DNA from: Chloroflexota bacterium
Lineage (GTDB): Bacteria; Chloroflexota; Anaerolineae; Promineifilales; Promineifilaceae
Length of the DNA: 18,867 nt
Reading direction: 5' to 3'
NCBI GenBank assembly: GCA_024223125.1
Contig: JAAEOP010000568.1
Coordinates: 1 to 18,867, forward strand
The notes beneath the pieces were generated by a model. The model had not been told where the DNA came from, ran no database searches, and worked only from the letters and a program-made list of their open reading frames with translations. The stretch's first letter is position 1. Every line of letters starts with the position of its first letter. Shown here in pieces: positions 7,864 through 14,935 of this stretch. The translations under genes were made by a program, and so were the position numbers.

Positions 7864-8757
7864 CTACTTCCCTTTTTTATTTTCCTGATCAAGGCGGCGT
7901 AACTCTGCGGCCGTTTCTGTTATTTCACGAATGTCTGAGAAACGTTGGGTTTTATTGGAAACTAGGCCAAATGATAAACGCATTAAGGGAACCAGCTTTC
8001 CGTCGGAGGTCATAATGCCGCCTTGTTCTCGATCCATAAAATTGTAATGGGCCAAAATATCTTCATCGAACCGTTGGCGAAGCTGGTCAATCATTGTTTG
8101 CACTTTGTCTGACAACGTTATCAATACAAATGTATAGCTGCTGGCATGGCCAATAAAATCATCTAATGTGCCATATTTATCCACGACTTCATTTAAGAGC
8201 AGCGCCGTAAATCGCAGGGCTTCGTCACGGGCAACAAAACCATAAGCATCGTTAAAAGGCTCAATATTGTCTATGCCAATTTCCCCGTAGGTCCAGTTAT
8301 CAATCCGCATTAAATCGCGTAATTGTTCCTCAATGAGACGGCTGCTGGGTAGGCCGGTAGTGGGGTCGGTCATGTTCAAGCGTTTGTGAACATTAATAGC
8401 GGTGCGTACCCGGAGTTTGAGTTCTTCGATATCAAAAGGCTTGGTGATGTAATCATCAGCGCCCAATTCCAAACCCTGAATGCGGTCGCTTCGTTCATCC
8501 CGCTGGGTTAAAAAGATAATGGGGATATGGCTGGTACGGGTTGTGGTGCGTAATGCCTTACACACGGCGTATCCATCCATATCGGGCAGCATGATGTCGA
8601 GTACAATGAGATCTGGCAATTTCTTGCGGCAGGTATCCAGAGCGTCATTGCCACGCGCTGCTACTTCAACATGGTATCCCTGCCCCGTAAAGAAGATACG
8701 GAGCATATTAGAAATATCGAAATCGTCTTCAACAATAAGAATTCGGCCGTTGCTCAT
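7864..8757 (-). CDS. Response regulator with degenerate GGDEF-like output domain
   Basis: A 297-residue protein. Residues 1-120 are an intact receiver (D11/D12, phospho-acceptor D54, T84, K106). Residues 131-295 follow a diguanylate cyclase layout: DPTTGLPSSR at the usual DxLTGLxNR site, then a helix and strand. The active-site loop that should read GGDEF is instead HASSY (204-208), so cyclic-di-GMP synthesis is not expected. The domain may bind nucleotide or act as a protein-interaction output. AAGGGAT precedes ATG 8757. It sits 65 bp ahead of the histidine kinase and 34 bp after the acyl reductase, which ties the reductase to the signalling genes. Confidence 0.88.
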   Translation of the reverse strand: MSNGRILIVEDDFDISNMLRIFFTGQGYHVEVAARGNDALDTCRKKLPDLIVLDIMLPDMDGYAVCKALRTTTRTSHIPIIFLTQRDERSDRIQGLELGADDYITKPFDIEELKLRVRTAINVHKRLNMTDPTTGLPSSRLIEEQLRDLMRIDNWTYGEIGIDNIEPFNDAYGFVARDEALRFTALLLNEVVDKYGTLDDFIGHASSYTFVLITLSDKVQTMIDQLRQRFDEDILAHYNFMDREQGGIMTSDGKLVPLMRLSFGLVSNKTQRFSDIREITETAAELRRLDQENKKGK

Positions 8758-8791
8758 GAGTTTATCCCTTGGAAATTTTCATATTACTCGA

Positions 8792-9913
8792 TCAACAAAT
8801 AACTTGTTTAAGGTTGAGTTGTTTTAAGTTTAGTTTGCCGCCTGTTTGGCTGCAAGCTTTTACATAGGCAATCTCTTCATCACTTACCGCTCGTTCGAAA
8901 CTTCTGAAGCCGCCTAACATGAAACCATGCTTCATACCGATTTTATCAATTGTCTTAACTTGAGACAATGTTATCTCTTTTCCTAAGGTGAATGATTCAT
9001 ATTTTTGCTCTAATGCCAGCGCCATTGTTTCCGCCATACAAGCATAGGCCATTTGGGGTGGAAACCCGAAATCAAATCCAAAATTTACCTGACCTGGAAC
9101 CCGCACCATACCGCCTTCAATAACCAGGACATCGGGTCGTTGTTCGGCAACTTGTTTGGATACATCGCGGGGGCGGGCGACATCACACACAACTGCGCCG
9201 CGCCGTAAGTGCTGCGGTTCTATGATGGCGTCTATGGCGCTGGTGACAGTGATGATGTAGTGGGCGTCTGACAGGGAATCAATATTATTGGCTACTGTTA
9301 CCTGGGGGCAGCCAGCGCTGCGGACTTTACCAGCGACTTCATTTAGTTTGTCGGTGCGACGGCCGATAAGTAGCAATTTTGGGGTGTCAGGAGCTAACAT
9401 TTGGGCACAGATGGAACCGATGGCGCCAGTAGCGCCGACGATGGCGACAGTGGATTGATTGAGAGGGGTATCTAAGATGACGGCCGTTTCCCTGATGGCT
9501 CGCACTGCTTGTGCAATCGTATAACTGTCGCCAGTTGTGACGGGTATATCCAGCTGTTTGGCAATTGTCAGTCCGCCATCCCCTACGACAGAAGTAAAGG
9601 CGCCTAAACCCAAAATGCATGCCCCTAGTTTTTCGGCCAGACGCCCAGTTTGAATGATTTTTTTATAGACAACTTTTGGGGGTAGGCTCATCATACGTTG
9701 GGGCGTAAGCGGGCAGGCGATAAACCATCCTTGCAAGGCACGGCCGTTGTGCGCTGATGTGACGCCTGAAATCTCTGAAATGTAAACTGGTGGAAAAAAA
9801 AGGGACAAGAAATCAATCAACCAAACAGGCAGTTTGCCTAGTGTGGGAAACTTGCGGCTGACATCTCTTTGCGGATCAATTGGATGAATAATAAAAGCGA
9901 ATGAGTCGTCCAT
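8792..9913 (-). CDS. Long-chain acyl-ACP reductase-like (aldehyde-forming) NAD(P)-dependent enzyme
   Basis: 373 residues from ATG 9913. An in-frame TTG at 9931 adds six residues, but the family begins with a (D)SFAFIIHP-like sequence, so the ATG is preferred. It resembles cyanobacterial acyl-ACP reductase (AAR) along its length: an early RDVSRK, then LGLGAFTSVVG, a TTGDSYT segment, a Rossmann nucleotide motif GATGAIG (160-166), and PPQMAYACMAE. The last aligns with the cyanobacterial QMFACFAE, whose Cys is the acyl-thioester nucleophile, so C292 is the predicted catalytic residue. Expected reaction: acyl-ACP or acyl-CoA plus NAD(P)H to fatty aldehyde. No aldehyde-deformylating oxygenase is present in the window, so the aldehyde probably has another fate. 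It heads the kinase/regulator/hydrolase run downstream. No strong Shine-Dalgarno is seen. Family call fairly firm, substrate inferred. Confidence 0.8.
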   Translation of the reverse strand: MDDSFAFIIHPIDPQRDVSRKFPTLGKLPVWLIDFLSLFFPPVYISEISGVTSAHNGRALQGWFIACPLTPQRMMSLPPKVVYKKIIQTGRLAEKLGACILGLGAFTSVVGDGGLTIAKQLDIPVTTGDSYTIAQAVRAIRETAVILDTPLNQSTVAIVGATGAIGSICAQMLAPDTPKLLLIGRRTDKLNEVAGKVRSAGCPQVTVANNIDSLSDAHYIITVTSAIDAIIEPQHLRRGAVVCDVARPRDVSKQVAEQRPDVLVIEGGMVRVPGQVNFGFDFGFPPQMAYACMAETMALALEQKYESFTLGKEITLSQVKTIDKIGMKHGFMLGGFRSFERAVSDEEIAYVKACSQTGGKLNLKQLNLKQVIC

Positions 9914-10023
9914 GATTTCGAGTGTAACCAAGAACCCGACTGCTTCAATAGGTATTCTGTCCTTTAGAAAAACCCTGTATTTTTTCTTAATACGATAGTT
10001 GTAAACCTGTTCCGAGTATTATT

Positions 10024-10081
10024 ACAAACCTCCAGGATTTCAGACATGGTCTGGCTAATTAGTCAAATCTCCCGGAGTTTG
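10024..10081. repeat. Nested inverted repeat upstream of the acyl reductase gene
   Basis: ACAAACCTCCAGGATTT (10024-10040) and AAATCTCCCGGAGTTTG (10065-10081) form an imperfect dyad, and CAGAC-atg-GTCTG (10041-10053) lies inside the left half. It occupies the 190-bp gap between the beta-helix gene and the acyl reductase, so it could be a transcript-end structure, an operator, or an RNA leader element of the reductase. No T run follows, so a plain terminator is less likely. Confidence 0.45.
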
Positions 10082-10103
10082 CCTGGTTTGCAGATATTAC
10101 ACA

Positions 10104-11381
10104 CTATTTTTCATCTGGTCGGGGATAATCGCGAGAATACCGAAATTTATCGGCATGGGTATGATAGTCGCTATCTTCGTAGGCCACGTTTTTGGTAATG
10201 AAGTGCTTTTCTTCTGAAGCTAAGAGGACAACATCTGATTCAATGGTGCGAGCCGCATAAAAGGTGTTCCCAGAGCTTATTCGGCAGTGATGTCCAACAC
10301 AACCGCCTAATACTAATAAATTGGTATCTGCCAACTCGCTTTCATGATCCATCGTTCTTAACGCCCCACCAAGTACATTGAAATCAGTAAACGTATTTCC
10401 GGCCCCAATGAATGAATCTCGCCCAACAACACATAGTTGTAAACATGTGTTTTGAGCGACTGAAGAGTATTCCATCAATGTGGTCATAAATAGAGCTGCC
10501 CGAAATGGTAAGAAACAGTAATCACCTACGACGCTTAATAAGAGTTGGCAGCCTTGAGAAATGGTAACATTGTTGCCGATGATGCAATTATCTACCACAA
10601 CCCCGGCGCCAATAGTGACATGATCGCCGATGGTGGTGAAGCCTTTGATGATGGCTGTCGGGTCAATATTGCAATTTTCACCTATCCGCACTACCTCAGA
10701 ATTTGACAGAAATTGTTTTTGTTCTAATAAGGAATGAAACATGATTTTAAGCTTATATTTCCAGTCACTGTCAACTCTGTCCTCTACGGCCGCGCCGCGG
10801 GCAAATACACCAAGCAAAATATCAGCGACAAAGATGTGAACCCAATTTTCTACTAACACAAAGACTTTGCGGGGCAGCTCATATACCAGATCTCCATGCT
10901 CGCTGGCCATGTAAGGCGGAATATGATAATAACCTCGTTCACGAGATTCTGTATCAATAATCAGAGGTTTTGCTGCCAGACTTTGAGATAATCCTTGTGG
11001 TAGATACCATATGTCTGCTAATAAAAGGTTATCTTGCTGAAAGAATGAGTGGGTGAGTGGTTTTACATGGCGGGCAATGGAAGGGTCATCCATATGAAAG
11101 GCTAAACGAACAGGCCGACGGCCGTCGCGGGCCTGTGCCAAAAACTCATCAATCAATTCCTGATTAAAGAACAAATTATCACGATGAACCAGACACTCAA
11201 GAGATTCCGTTTCAGCTTTTCTGGCCTTTTCCCAATTATCGTATTCCCGTTCTTCAGAAGCATAGTGAGCCAGAATATCACGATGCCACAACCAGAGCGG
11301 CTTGTTCTGCACTCTTAAATCCCGTGCAGGTTCATTAAATGGAGCTATATGAGCAGTTTCTTTCAGAATAATTCGACGCAT
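10104..11381 (-). CDS. Left-handed beta-helix (hexapeptide repeat) protein with nucleotidyltransferase-like N-terminus
   Basis: 425 residues. Residues 232-385 carry imperfect hexapeptide repeats, for example IGDHVTIGAGVVV and IIGNNVTIS, then GRDSFIGAGNTFTDF, which make a left-handed beta-helix as in GlmU-type and acyltransferase proteins. The N-terminus (IILKE...NKPLWLWHRDIL, then DNLFFNQELIDEFL) has the feel of a sugar-nucleotidyltransferase, but the usual GxGTRM loop is missing, so that activity is doubtful. Residues 181-196 (VHIFVADILLGVFARG) are hydrophobic and may contact membrane. It starts 11 bp after the V4R gene without a Shine-Dalgarno, suggesting translational coupling. Possible roles are acyl- or sugar-transfer to a lipid, or a scaffold; none is proven. 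The region is visibly more AT-rich than the genes to either side. Confidence 0.7.
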   Translation of the reverse strand: MRRIILKETAHIAPFNEPARDLRVQNKPLWLWHRDILAHYASEEREYDNWEKARKAETESLECLVHRDNLFFNQELIDEFLAQARDGRRPVRLAFHMDDPSIARHVKPLTHSFFQQDNLLLADIWYLPQGLSQSLAAKPLIIDTESRERGYYHIPPYMASEHGDLVYELPRKVFVLVENWVHIFVADILLGVFARGAAVEDRVDSDWKYKLKIMFHSLLEQKQFLSNSEVVRIGENCNIDPTAIIKGFTTIGDHVTIGAGVVVDNCIIGNNVTISQGCQLLLSVVGDYCFLPFRAALFMTTLMEYSSVAQNTCLQLCVVGRDSFIGAGNTFTDFNVLGGALRTMDHESELADTNLLVLGGCVGHHCRISSGNTFYAARTIESDVVLLASEEKHFITKNVAYEDSDYHTHADKFRYSRDYPRPDEK

Positions 11382-11392
11382 TTTTATTAAAT

Positions 11393-12046
11393 TTAAGATA
11401 TTGGTTTTTTAGATATTGTTATCGTGCAATTATTATTCCCGGCTGCAATACAAGAAATTTGTTGAACATGGAAACGCCGGCCACGACTGACCCAATCCAA
11501 AGCCTGTTCTAGCAAACCAACGGCTAAATGGCAACAGGGTGCGTCTGTGGTACGATTCCAACATAGTGGGCATCTTTCAATGATCCATAAAAACGCTTCA
11601 TCAGCCTCACCTAAACGAACCCGCTGATCACTGAACTTATTAAACGTTTCTGCAAAAATATCCAACCCTATTTTAATTTTGATTCCCAATGGTAGCATAC
11701 GAACGGCCAGATCAGTAATGCCTAAAACTGGCATAAATTCCTTCAAAGCATATTTCCAGGTTTCCCGTCCTGCTCTAAGCGCTAACCCACGCCCGCCGCG
11801 TTCCCCATACATCTCATCTAAAGTTTGTTGAATTGTACTCAATTCGGAAAAAGCAAATCCTAATTCAAGATTATTTGGCGGAAAATTATTTACTAAATGA
11901 CTTAAATGCCCCAGATTCAAAACAGCGTTTACACCATGCCGCCCCATAATCTCTTCCATAGCAATTAACATGATGCGCCCCATTTTATTGGGGTAATAAT
12001 ATTCAACTGCTGTTTCCTGATCAATCATTAACTCTTTCACAATCAT
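11393..12046 (-). CDS. V4R (4-vinyl reductase) domain protein
   Basis: 217 residues. The C-terminal part (about 150-212) is a V4R domain ending in SCIAAGNNNCTI (C199 and C207), the hallmark Cys pair of the family. Four further Cys at 159, 162, 171 and 172 (CPLC, then CCH) could bind metal. V4R domains occur in BchJ-type proteins and XylR/PoxR-type aromatic sensors, and have been predicted to bind hydrocarbons or small hydrophobic ligands. The N-terminal 140 residues are helical and unassigned. It lies between a hydrolase (37 bp away) and the beta-helix gene (11 bp away), so it is part of an operon with them. A role in binding a lipid intermediate made by the nearby acyl reductase is inference. 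It has no strong Shine-Dalgarno at ATG 12046; an ATG six codons in has GAAAGAG in front and may be the true start. Confidence 0.8.
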   Translation of the reverse strand: MIVKELMIDQETAVEYYYPNKMGRIMLIAMEEIMGRHGVNAVLNLGHLSHLVNNFPPNNLELGFAFSELSTIQQTLDEMYGERGGRGLALRAGRETWKYALKEFMPVLGITDLAVRMLPLGIKIKIGLDIFAETFNKFSDQRVRLGEADEAFLWIIERCPLCWNRTTDAPCCHLAVGLLEQALDWVSRGRRFHVQQISCIAAGNNNCTITISKKPIS

Positions 12047-12083
12047 AAGATTAGGTAGTTGCCATGTTAGACTTTGCAGGAGT

Positions 12084-12908
12084 TCATCTTGTAAATGACA
12101 TGTTTTCCAGAATTGAGTCTTTTAGGAAAAGATTGACTATTTCCAAAAAAGCTTCTGGTTCATCGCTCATTGGAAAATGCCTGGAATGCGACAACATAGA
12201 AACGTTTGCCTTTTCAACGCCTGTCATTAGCAAATCAGCATTCGAAGGTGAAACAATATTGTCCTTGAGGCCATAGATGCCCAATGTGGGTAAACTCAAA
12301 GTTGGAAGTTTGTTGGTTAAATCAGTATCACGCAAATCGCCTATACTGCGAAAAAACGATTCGATTGTTGTACGTTGTACATCCCGAAAGATCATCCCCC
12401 GTACTTTTTTTGAATCTTTTGCCAGAAGAAGGCGCATAATTGAATGCAAAAGAATGGGGTAACGCCAGATCAATTTTGCAATGGCTCCATACCCAGCTAA
12501 TTGCAAAAAAGGATTGAGAGAAGAACCAATAATTGGAGCGCCTACGACAGCTACCTTTTCTACTCTTTCGGGGTAGGACAGGGAAATTTGGAGCGCCACT
12601 GTACCCCCCATTGAATGTCCAAGCATAGGCGCTTGTTGAATACCCAGCGAATCCATAAACTGGTGTACCATTTTTACGTAACTGTCAATATGAAAAGTGG
12701 TTGTCTGTGATTGCGATGATTTAGCTGAATCCCCGAATCCCCAAAAATCAAGGGCGTAAACGCGATATTGCCCTGTCTTTGCCAACGCAATCATTAAATC
12801 ACGCCAGACATCCCAGGAATTTATCCATCCATGCAAAAGAATGATAGGCTGTCCACGTCCGATTGATTCGTAGTGTAATAGGCCTTGCTCAGTGACAATT
12901 GAACTCAC
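12084..12908 (-). CDS. Alpha/beta hydrolase with intact catalytic triad
   Basis: 274 residues starting at GTG 12908 after GAGGGA. Motifs: IILLHGWINSW (oxyanion hole), ALDFWGFGDS, nucleophile S99 in GHSMG, acid D216 (YGLKDN) and H244 (RHFPM). It is a close paralogue of the hydrolase at 3541-4329, sharing GRGQP, HGWIxSW, WGFGDS and HFPM, but this one keeps the Ser. A cap region (about 130-200) is helical. It is a probable esterase/lipase-like or thioesterase-like enzyme in the cytoplasm; substrate not readable. It is the first gene of the run hydrolase, V4R, beta-helix and probably the acyl reductase. A candidate promoter lies just upstream (12935-12963). Confidence 0.9.
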   Translation of the reverse strand: MSSIVTEQGLLHYESIGRGQPIILLHGWINSWDVWRDLMIALAKTGQYRVYALDFWGFGDSAKSSQSQTTTFHIDSYVKMVHQFMDSLGIQQAPMLGHSMGGTVALQISLSYPERVEKVAVVGAPIIGSSLNPFLQLAGYGAIAKLIWRYPILLHSIMRLLLAKDSKKVRGMIFRDVQRTTIESFFRSIGDLRDTDLTNKLPTLSLPTLGIYGLKDNIVSPSNADLLMTGVEKANVSMLSHSRHFPMSDEPEAFLEIVNLFLKDSILENMSFTR

Positions 12909-13218
12909 GCTTCCCTCAAAACTACTGTGTTATTGATATGCAAATATGTAGTGTAGTAGTCAACTAAAAATCCTGATTACATGGTACTACATAAACCACA
13001 ATATCGCTAAAGCCCATGATAATGCGAATAAATTTTGGGCTATTTATGTACAGTATAGTTGAATGGTATCATTGGCTCTAAATGAACACAGTGAAAAGCA
13101 TGTTAAGGAGATGTAAAGGTGACGTTAACACAATAGCGACTTAATAAAAAGGCCGTACTTATCAATCTGTATCTAATTTAGGAGGAGGCATTTTGCAAGA
13201 TAACTAAGGGTCAGGTAA
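12909..13218. other. 310-bp AT-rich gap between two minus-strand operons
   Basis: No gene of normal size fits. It holds a candidate promoter for the hydrolase operon (12935-12963), a 6-bp inverted repeat AGCCCA/TGGGCT (13011-13016, 13036-13041), and two strong plus-strand Shine-Dalgarno sequences. AAGGAG (13105-13110) precedes GTG 13119 with a stop after five codons. AGGAGGAGG (13180-13188) precedes TTG 13193 with a stop after four codons. The mini-ORFs may be chance or decayed gene starts. TAACTAA is directly repeated at 13201-13207 and 13216-13222. Confidence 0.5.
12935..12963 (-). promoter_or_regulatory. Candidate sigma70 promoter of the hydrolase/V4R/beta-helix operon
   Basis: On the minus strand TTGACT (12963-12958), a 17-bp spacer and CATATC (12940-12935). 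The -35 is good (5/6), the -10 weak (3/6). It would give a leader of roughly 20 nt to GTG 12908. Confidence 0.4.
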
Positions 13219-13761
13219 CTAATTGCTTTCACTTGCATCAATCTGCTCTAAAATCGAATATAGAAGCTCAAGTAATGCGTTTTTGACGCTTTCTTTATCG
13301 GTGGCTACACAAGGTAGTATTTTTACATCTTGCCTGAGGCGTAAGATGATTCGTAAATCTTCAGGTTCCCAGGCATCTTCCATATCTTGTTTATTGGCAG
13401 CTACAACATATGGTGTTCCAGCATAGCTTTCAAAAGTCTCTAATATTCTCTTGGCTTCTCGAAAGGTCTCTGGTTTAGTGCTGTCTACCATCACCACAAA
13501 CCCAAGCATACCCTGTGAAAGAATGTCCCACATGAAATCGAAACGTCGTTGCCCAGGTGTGCCAAACAGATAAAGCACCAAGTCATCGCCAACGGTAATA
13601 CGGCCGAAATCCATAGCCACTGTTGTTGTTTCTTTAATTTGTTCGGCCGTGCTGGAAATTTTTCGTTCTGTGGATACCACATCAATTTCACTAACTGAAT
13701 TTATAAACTCAGTTTTACCTGACGAAAATGGACCGGTGATTACCATTTTTACCGCTTGCAT
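13219..13761 (-). CDS. MglA-like small Ras-type GTPase
   Basis: 180 residues, one GTPase domain. The P-loop is GPFSSGKT (10-17), switch I carries TTTVAMDFG (45-53), G3 is FGTPGQ (66-71) in place of the usual DxxGQ, as in MglA/conservon-type bacterial GTPases, and G4 is NKQD (123-126). All nucleotide-binding motifs are intact. Such proteins act as membrane-associated molecular switches in polarity, gliding or signalling, usually with a roadblock/LC7 partner; no roadblock gene is in this window. It follows the DUF4388 gene by 84 bp and is probably co-transcribed with it. ATG 13761 follows AAAGGT. The function of this specific protein is unknown. Confidence 0.9.
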   Translation of the reverse strand: MQAVKMVITGPFSSGKTEFINSVSEIDVVSTERKISSTAEQIKETTTVAMDFGRITVGDDLVLYLFGTPGQRRFDFMWDILSQGMLGFVVMVDSTKPETFREAKRILETFESYAGTPYVVAANKQDMEDAWEPEDLRIILRLRQDVKILPCVATDKESVKNALLELLYSILEQIDASESN

Positions 13762-13845
13762 AAATAATAACCTTTATTCTAATTTATCTAGTTGCAAAAA
13801 ATAATACGCTAAATTTGAGTTTGATATTAAATAGTTGCAGAAACC

Positions 13846-14691
13846 CTATATCTTTCTTATACGATCAATGAGACGTTCGACTACGGTACGTTTTACGATC
13901 GGTGGTTGATCCACAGTTTTCCTGCCAGACCGTTTCCCGGAAGTTGCTTGGTCTGAACCAGATTTTGGTCGAGGTTTTTCGACGAAATCAACTAATCCAG
14001 CTTGTAACATGCCGTAGACAATGCGCCGGATTTCGAATTCACTTAGGTTGTTTGCTTTAGCAATCTGCCGTATGGTGTTTCGTGGATTGACAAATGAAAC
14101 AACGCGCCACTCTTCAACTGTCAGGTTTATGTTGCGGAGCCGGGCATCTGGACGATCTGTAAAACGTAGAGCGATATCTAAATCTGGTAGTTCATCCTGG
14201 AGGATTTCCCACTCTTTTAAGCGTCGGCTTCCTTCCATAATGACGCTTTCCAGGTCTATGGGAATCGTAATATGACCGGGGGATGGCAGTTTGTTGGCTT
14301 CAAAACGGAATTGACCTTCGGCCCAAGTAAACAGCCGGTAAACAATGTCTAATACATTTTGGCGTACACTTTGAATGATGTCGTTTTGGGTAACACGGCC
14401 GGCCGTAATGAGCAAATGACCAAGCTGTTTATCGCTTTTCCCTTCGGTGTGGGTTCGAATAACTTTGGCCTGTTCTGCCGAGAGCTTGCCGCTATTTTGT
14501 AATATTTGGGCTAGATGGCTGCCATCTGCATTTCTACCTAAATAGGCGTAAATGAGTTTCCCTTCACGGAAGGACATGTGGGCTGCTTCACTATCATTCT
14601 GAATCGATAACGTACCAGTCTTCCGGGCTAGGTTTATTAAATTGAGTAATTGCGTTGTGGAAAAGTCTCGCAGATTGCCTTTCAGGGCCAT
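13846..14691 (-). CDS. DUF4388 (PATAN-like) domain protein
   Basis: 281 residues. The N-terminus (ALKGNLRDFSTTQLLNLI, then KTGTLSIQ, FREGKLIYA and FTWAEGQFRFE near 145) is the typical DUF4388/PATAN domain found in signalling proteins of Chloroflexota, Deinococcus, Myxococcus and Cyanobacteria. Residues about 190-245 look like a winged helix (TIRQIAKANNLSEFEIRRIV). The last 40 residues are basic (KSGSDQ, KRSGRK, RLIDRIRKI), which could bind nucleic acid or membrane. It neighbours an MglA-like GTPase, a frequent pairing, so it probably acts as a partner or effector. It is transcribed from a near-consensus promoter with a leader of about 135 nt; no Shine-Dalgarno is seen at ATG 14691. Confidence 0.88.
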   Translation of the reverse strand: MALKGNLRDFSTTQLLNLINLARKTGTLSIQNDSEAAHMSFREGKLIYAYLGRNADGSHLAQILQNSGKLSAEQAKVIRTHTEGKSDKQLGHLLITAGRVTQNDIIQSVRQNVLDIVYRLFTWAEGQFRFEANKLPSPGHITIPIDLESVIMEGSRRLKEWEILQDELPDLDIALRFTDRPDARLRNINLTVEEWRVVSFVNPRNTIRQIAKANNLSEFEIRRIVYGMLQAGLVDFVEKPRPKSGSDQATSGKRSGRKTVDQPPIVKRTVVERLIDRIRKI

Positions 14692-14751
14692 AATTCGTAT
14701 TTTTCAACTTGGTTAGTGAGATTTTTTCTGTGTTGCCAATCTTACCATCAC

Positions 14752-14784
14752 GATAATGATGAATTGAGTCTAATGATCATTATC
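14752..14784. promoter_or_regulatory. Inverted repeat in the DUF4388 leader (operator or RNA element)
   Basis: GATAATGAT (14752-14760) and ATCATTATC (14776-14784) are perfect inverted 9-mers 15 nt apart. The right half also belongs to a 12-bp perfect palindrome TAATGATCATTA (14771-14782). The half-sites resemble those of Fur boxes, but the spacing does not fit a classical 19-bp box. It sits about 45-75 nt downstream of the predicted transcription start and 60-95 nt before ATG 14691. Confidence 0.5.
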
Positions 14785-14833
14785 AACTATCTGCCAGGGT
14801 AGTTGTTGACACTATTTAAGTATGACGATACGC

Positions 14834-14862
14834 ATTATACATGGGTAAAAAACCCAAGTCAA
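14834..14862 (-). promoter_or_regulatory. Strong sigma70-type promoter of the DUF4388/GTPase operon
   Basis: On the minus strand TTGACT (14862-14857), a spacer of exactly 17 bp (14856-14840) and a perfect TATAAT (14839-14834). The start point should be near 14827, giving a leader of about 135 nt to ATG 14691. The spacer itself contains the short palindrome GGGTTTTTTACCC. Confidence 0.75.
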
Positions 14863-14935
14863 ACCTACTTATGTCATATGGTTTGCTTGTTTCTTAGGCT
14901 AATTTGTATTGGTCGTTGTGTGAGGATGAGCAGAT

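Noticed and set aside
10104..11381. GlmU-type bifunctional enzyme
   Set aside because: The nucleotidyltransferase signature loop is absent and the helix part lacks a recognisable acetyltransferase motif set, so only the fold is named.
14771..14789. Fur box
   Set aside because: The half-sites look right, but spacing and the left half of the 15-bp core differ from the consensus, so only a generic operator is listed.
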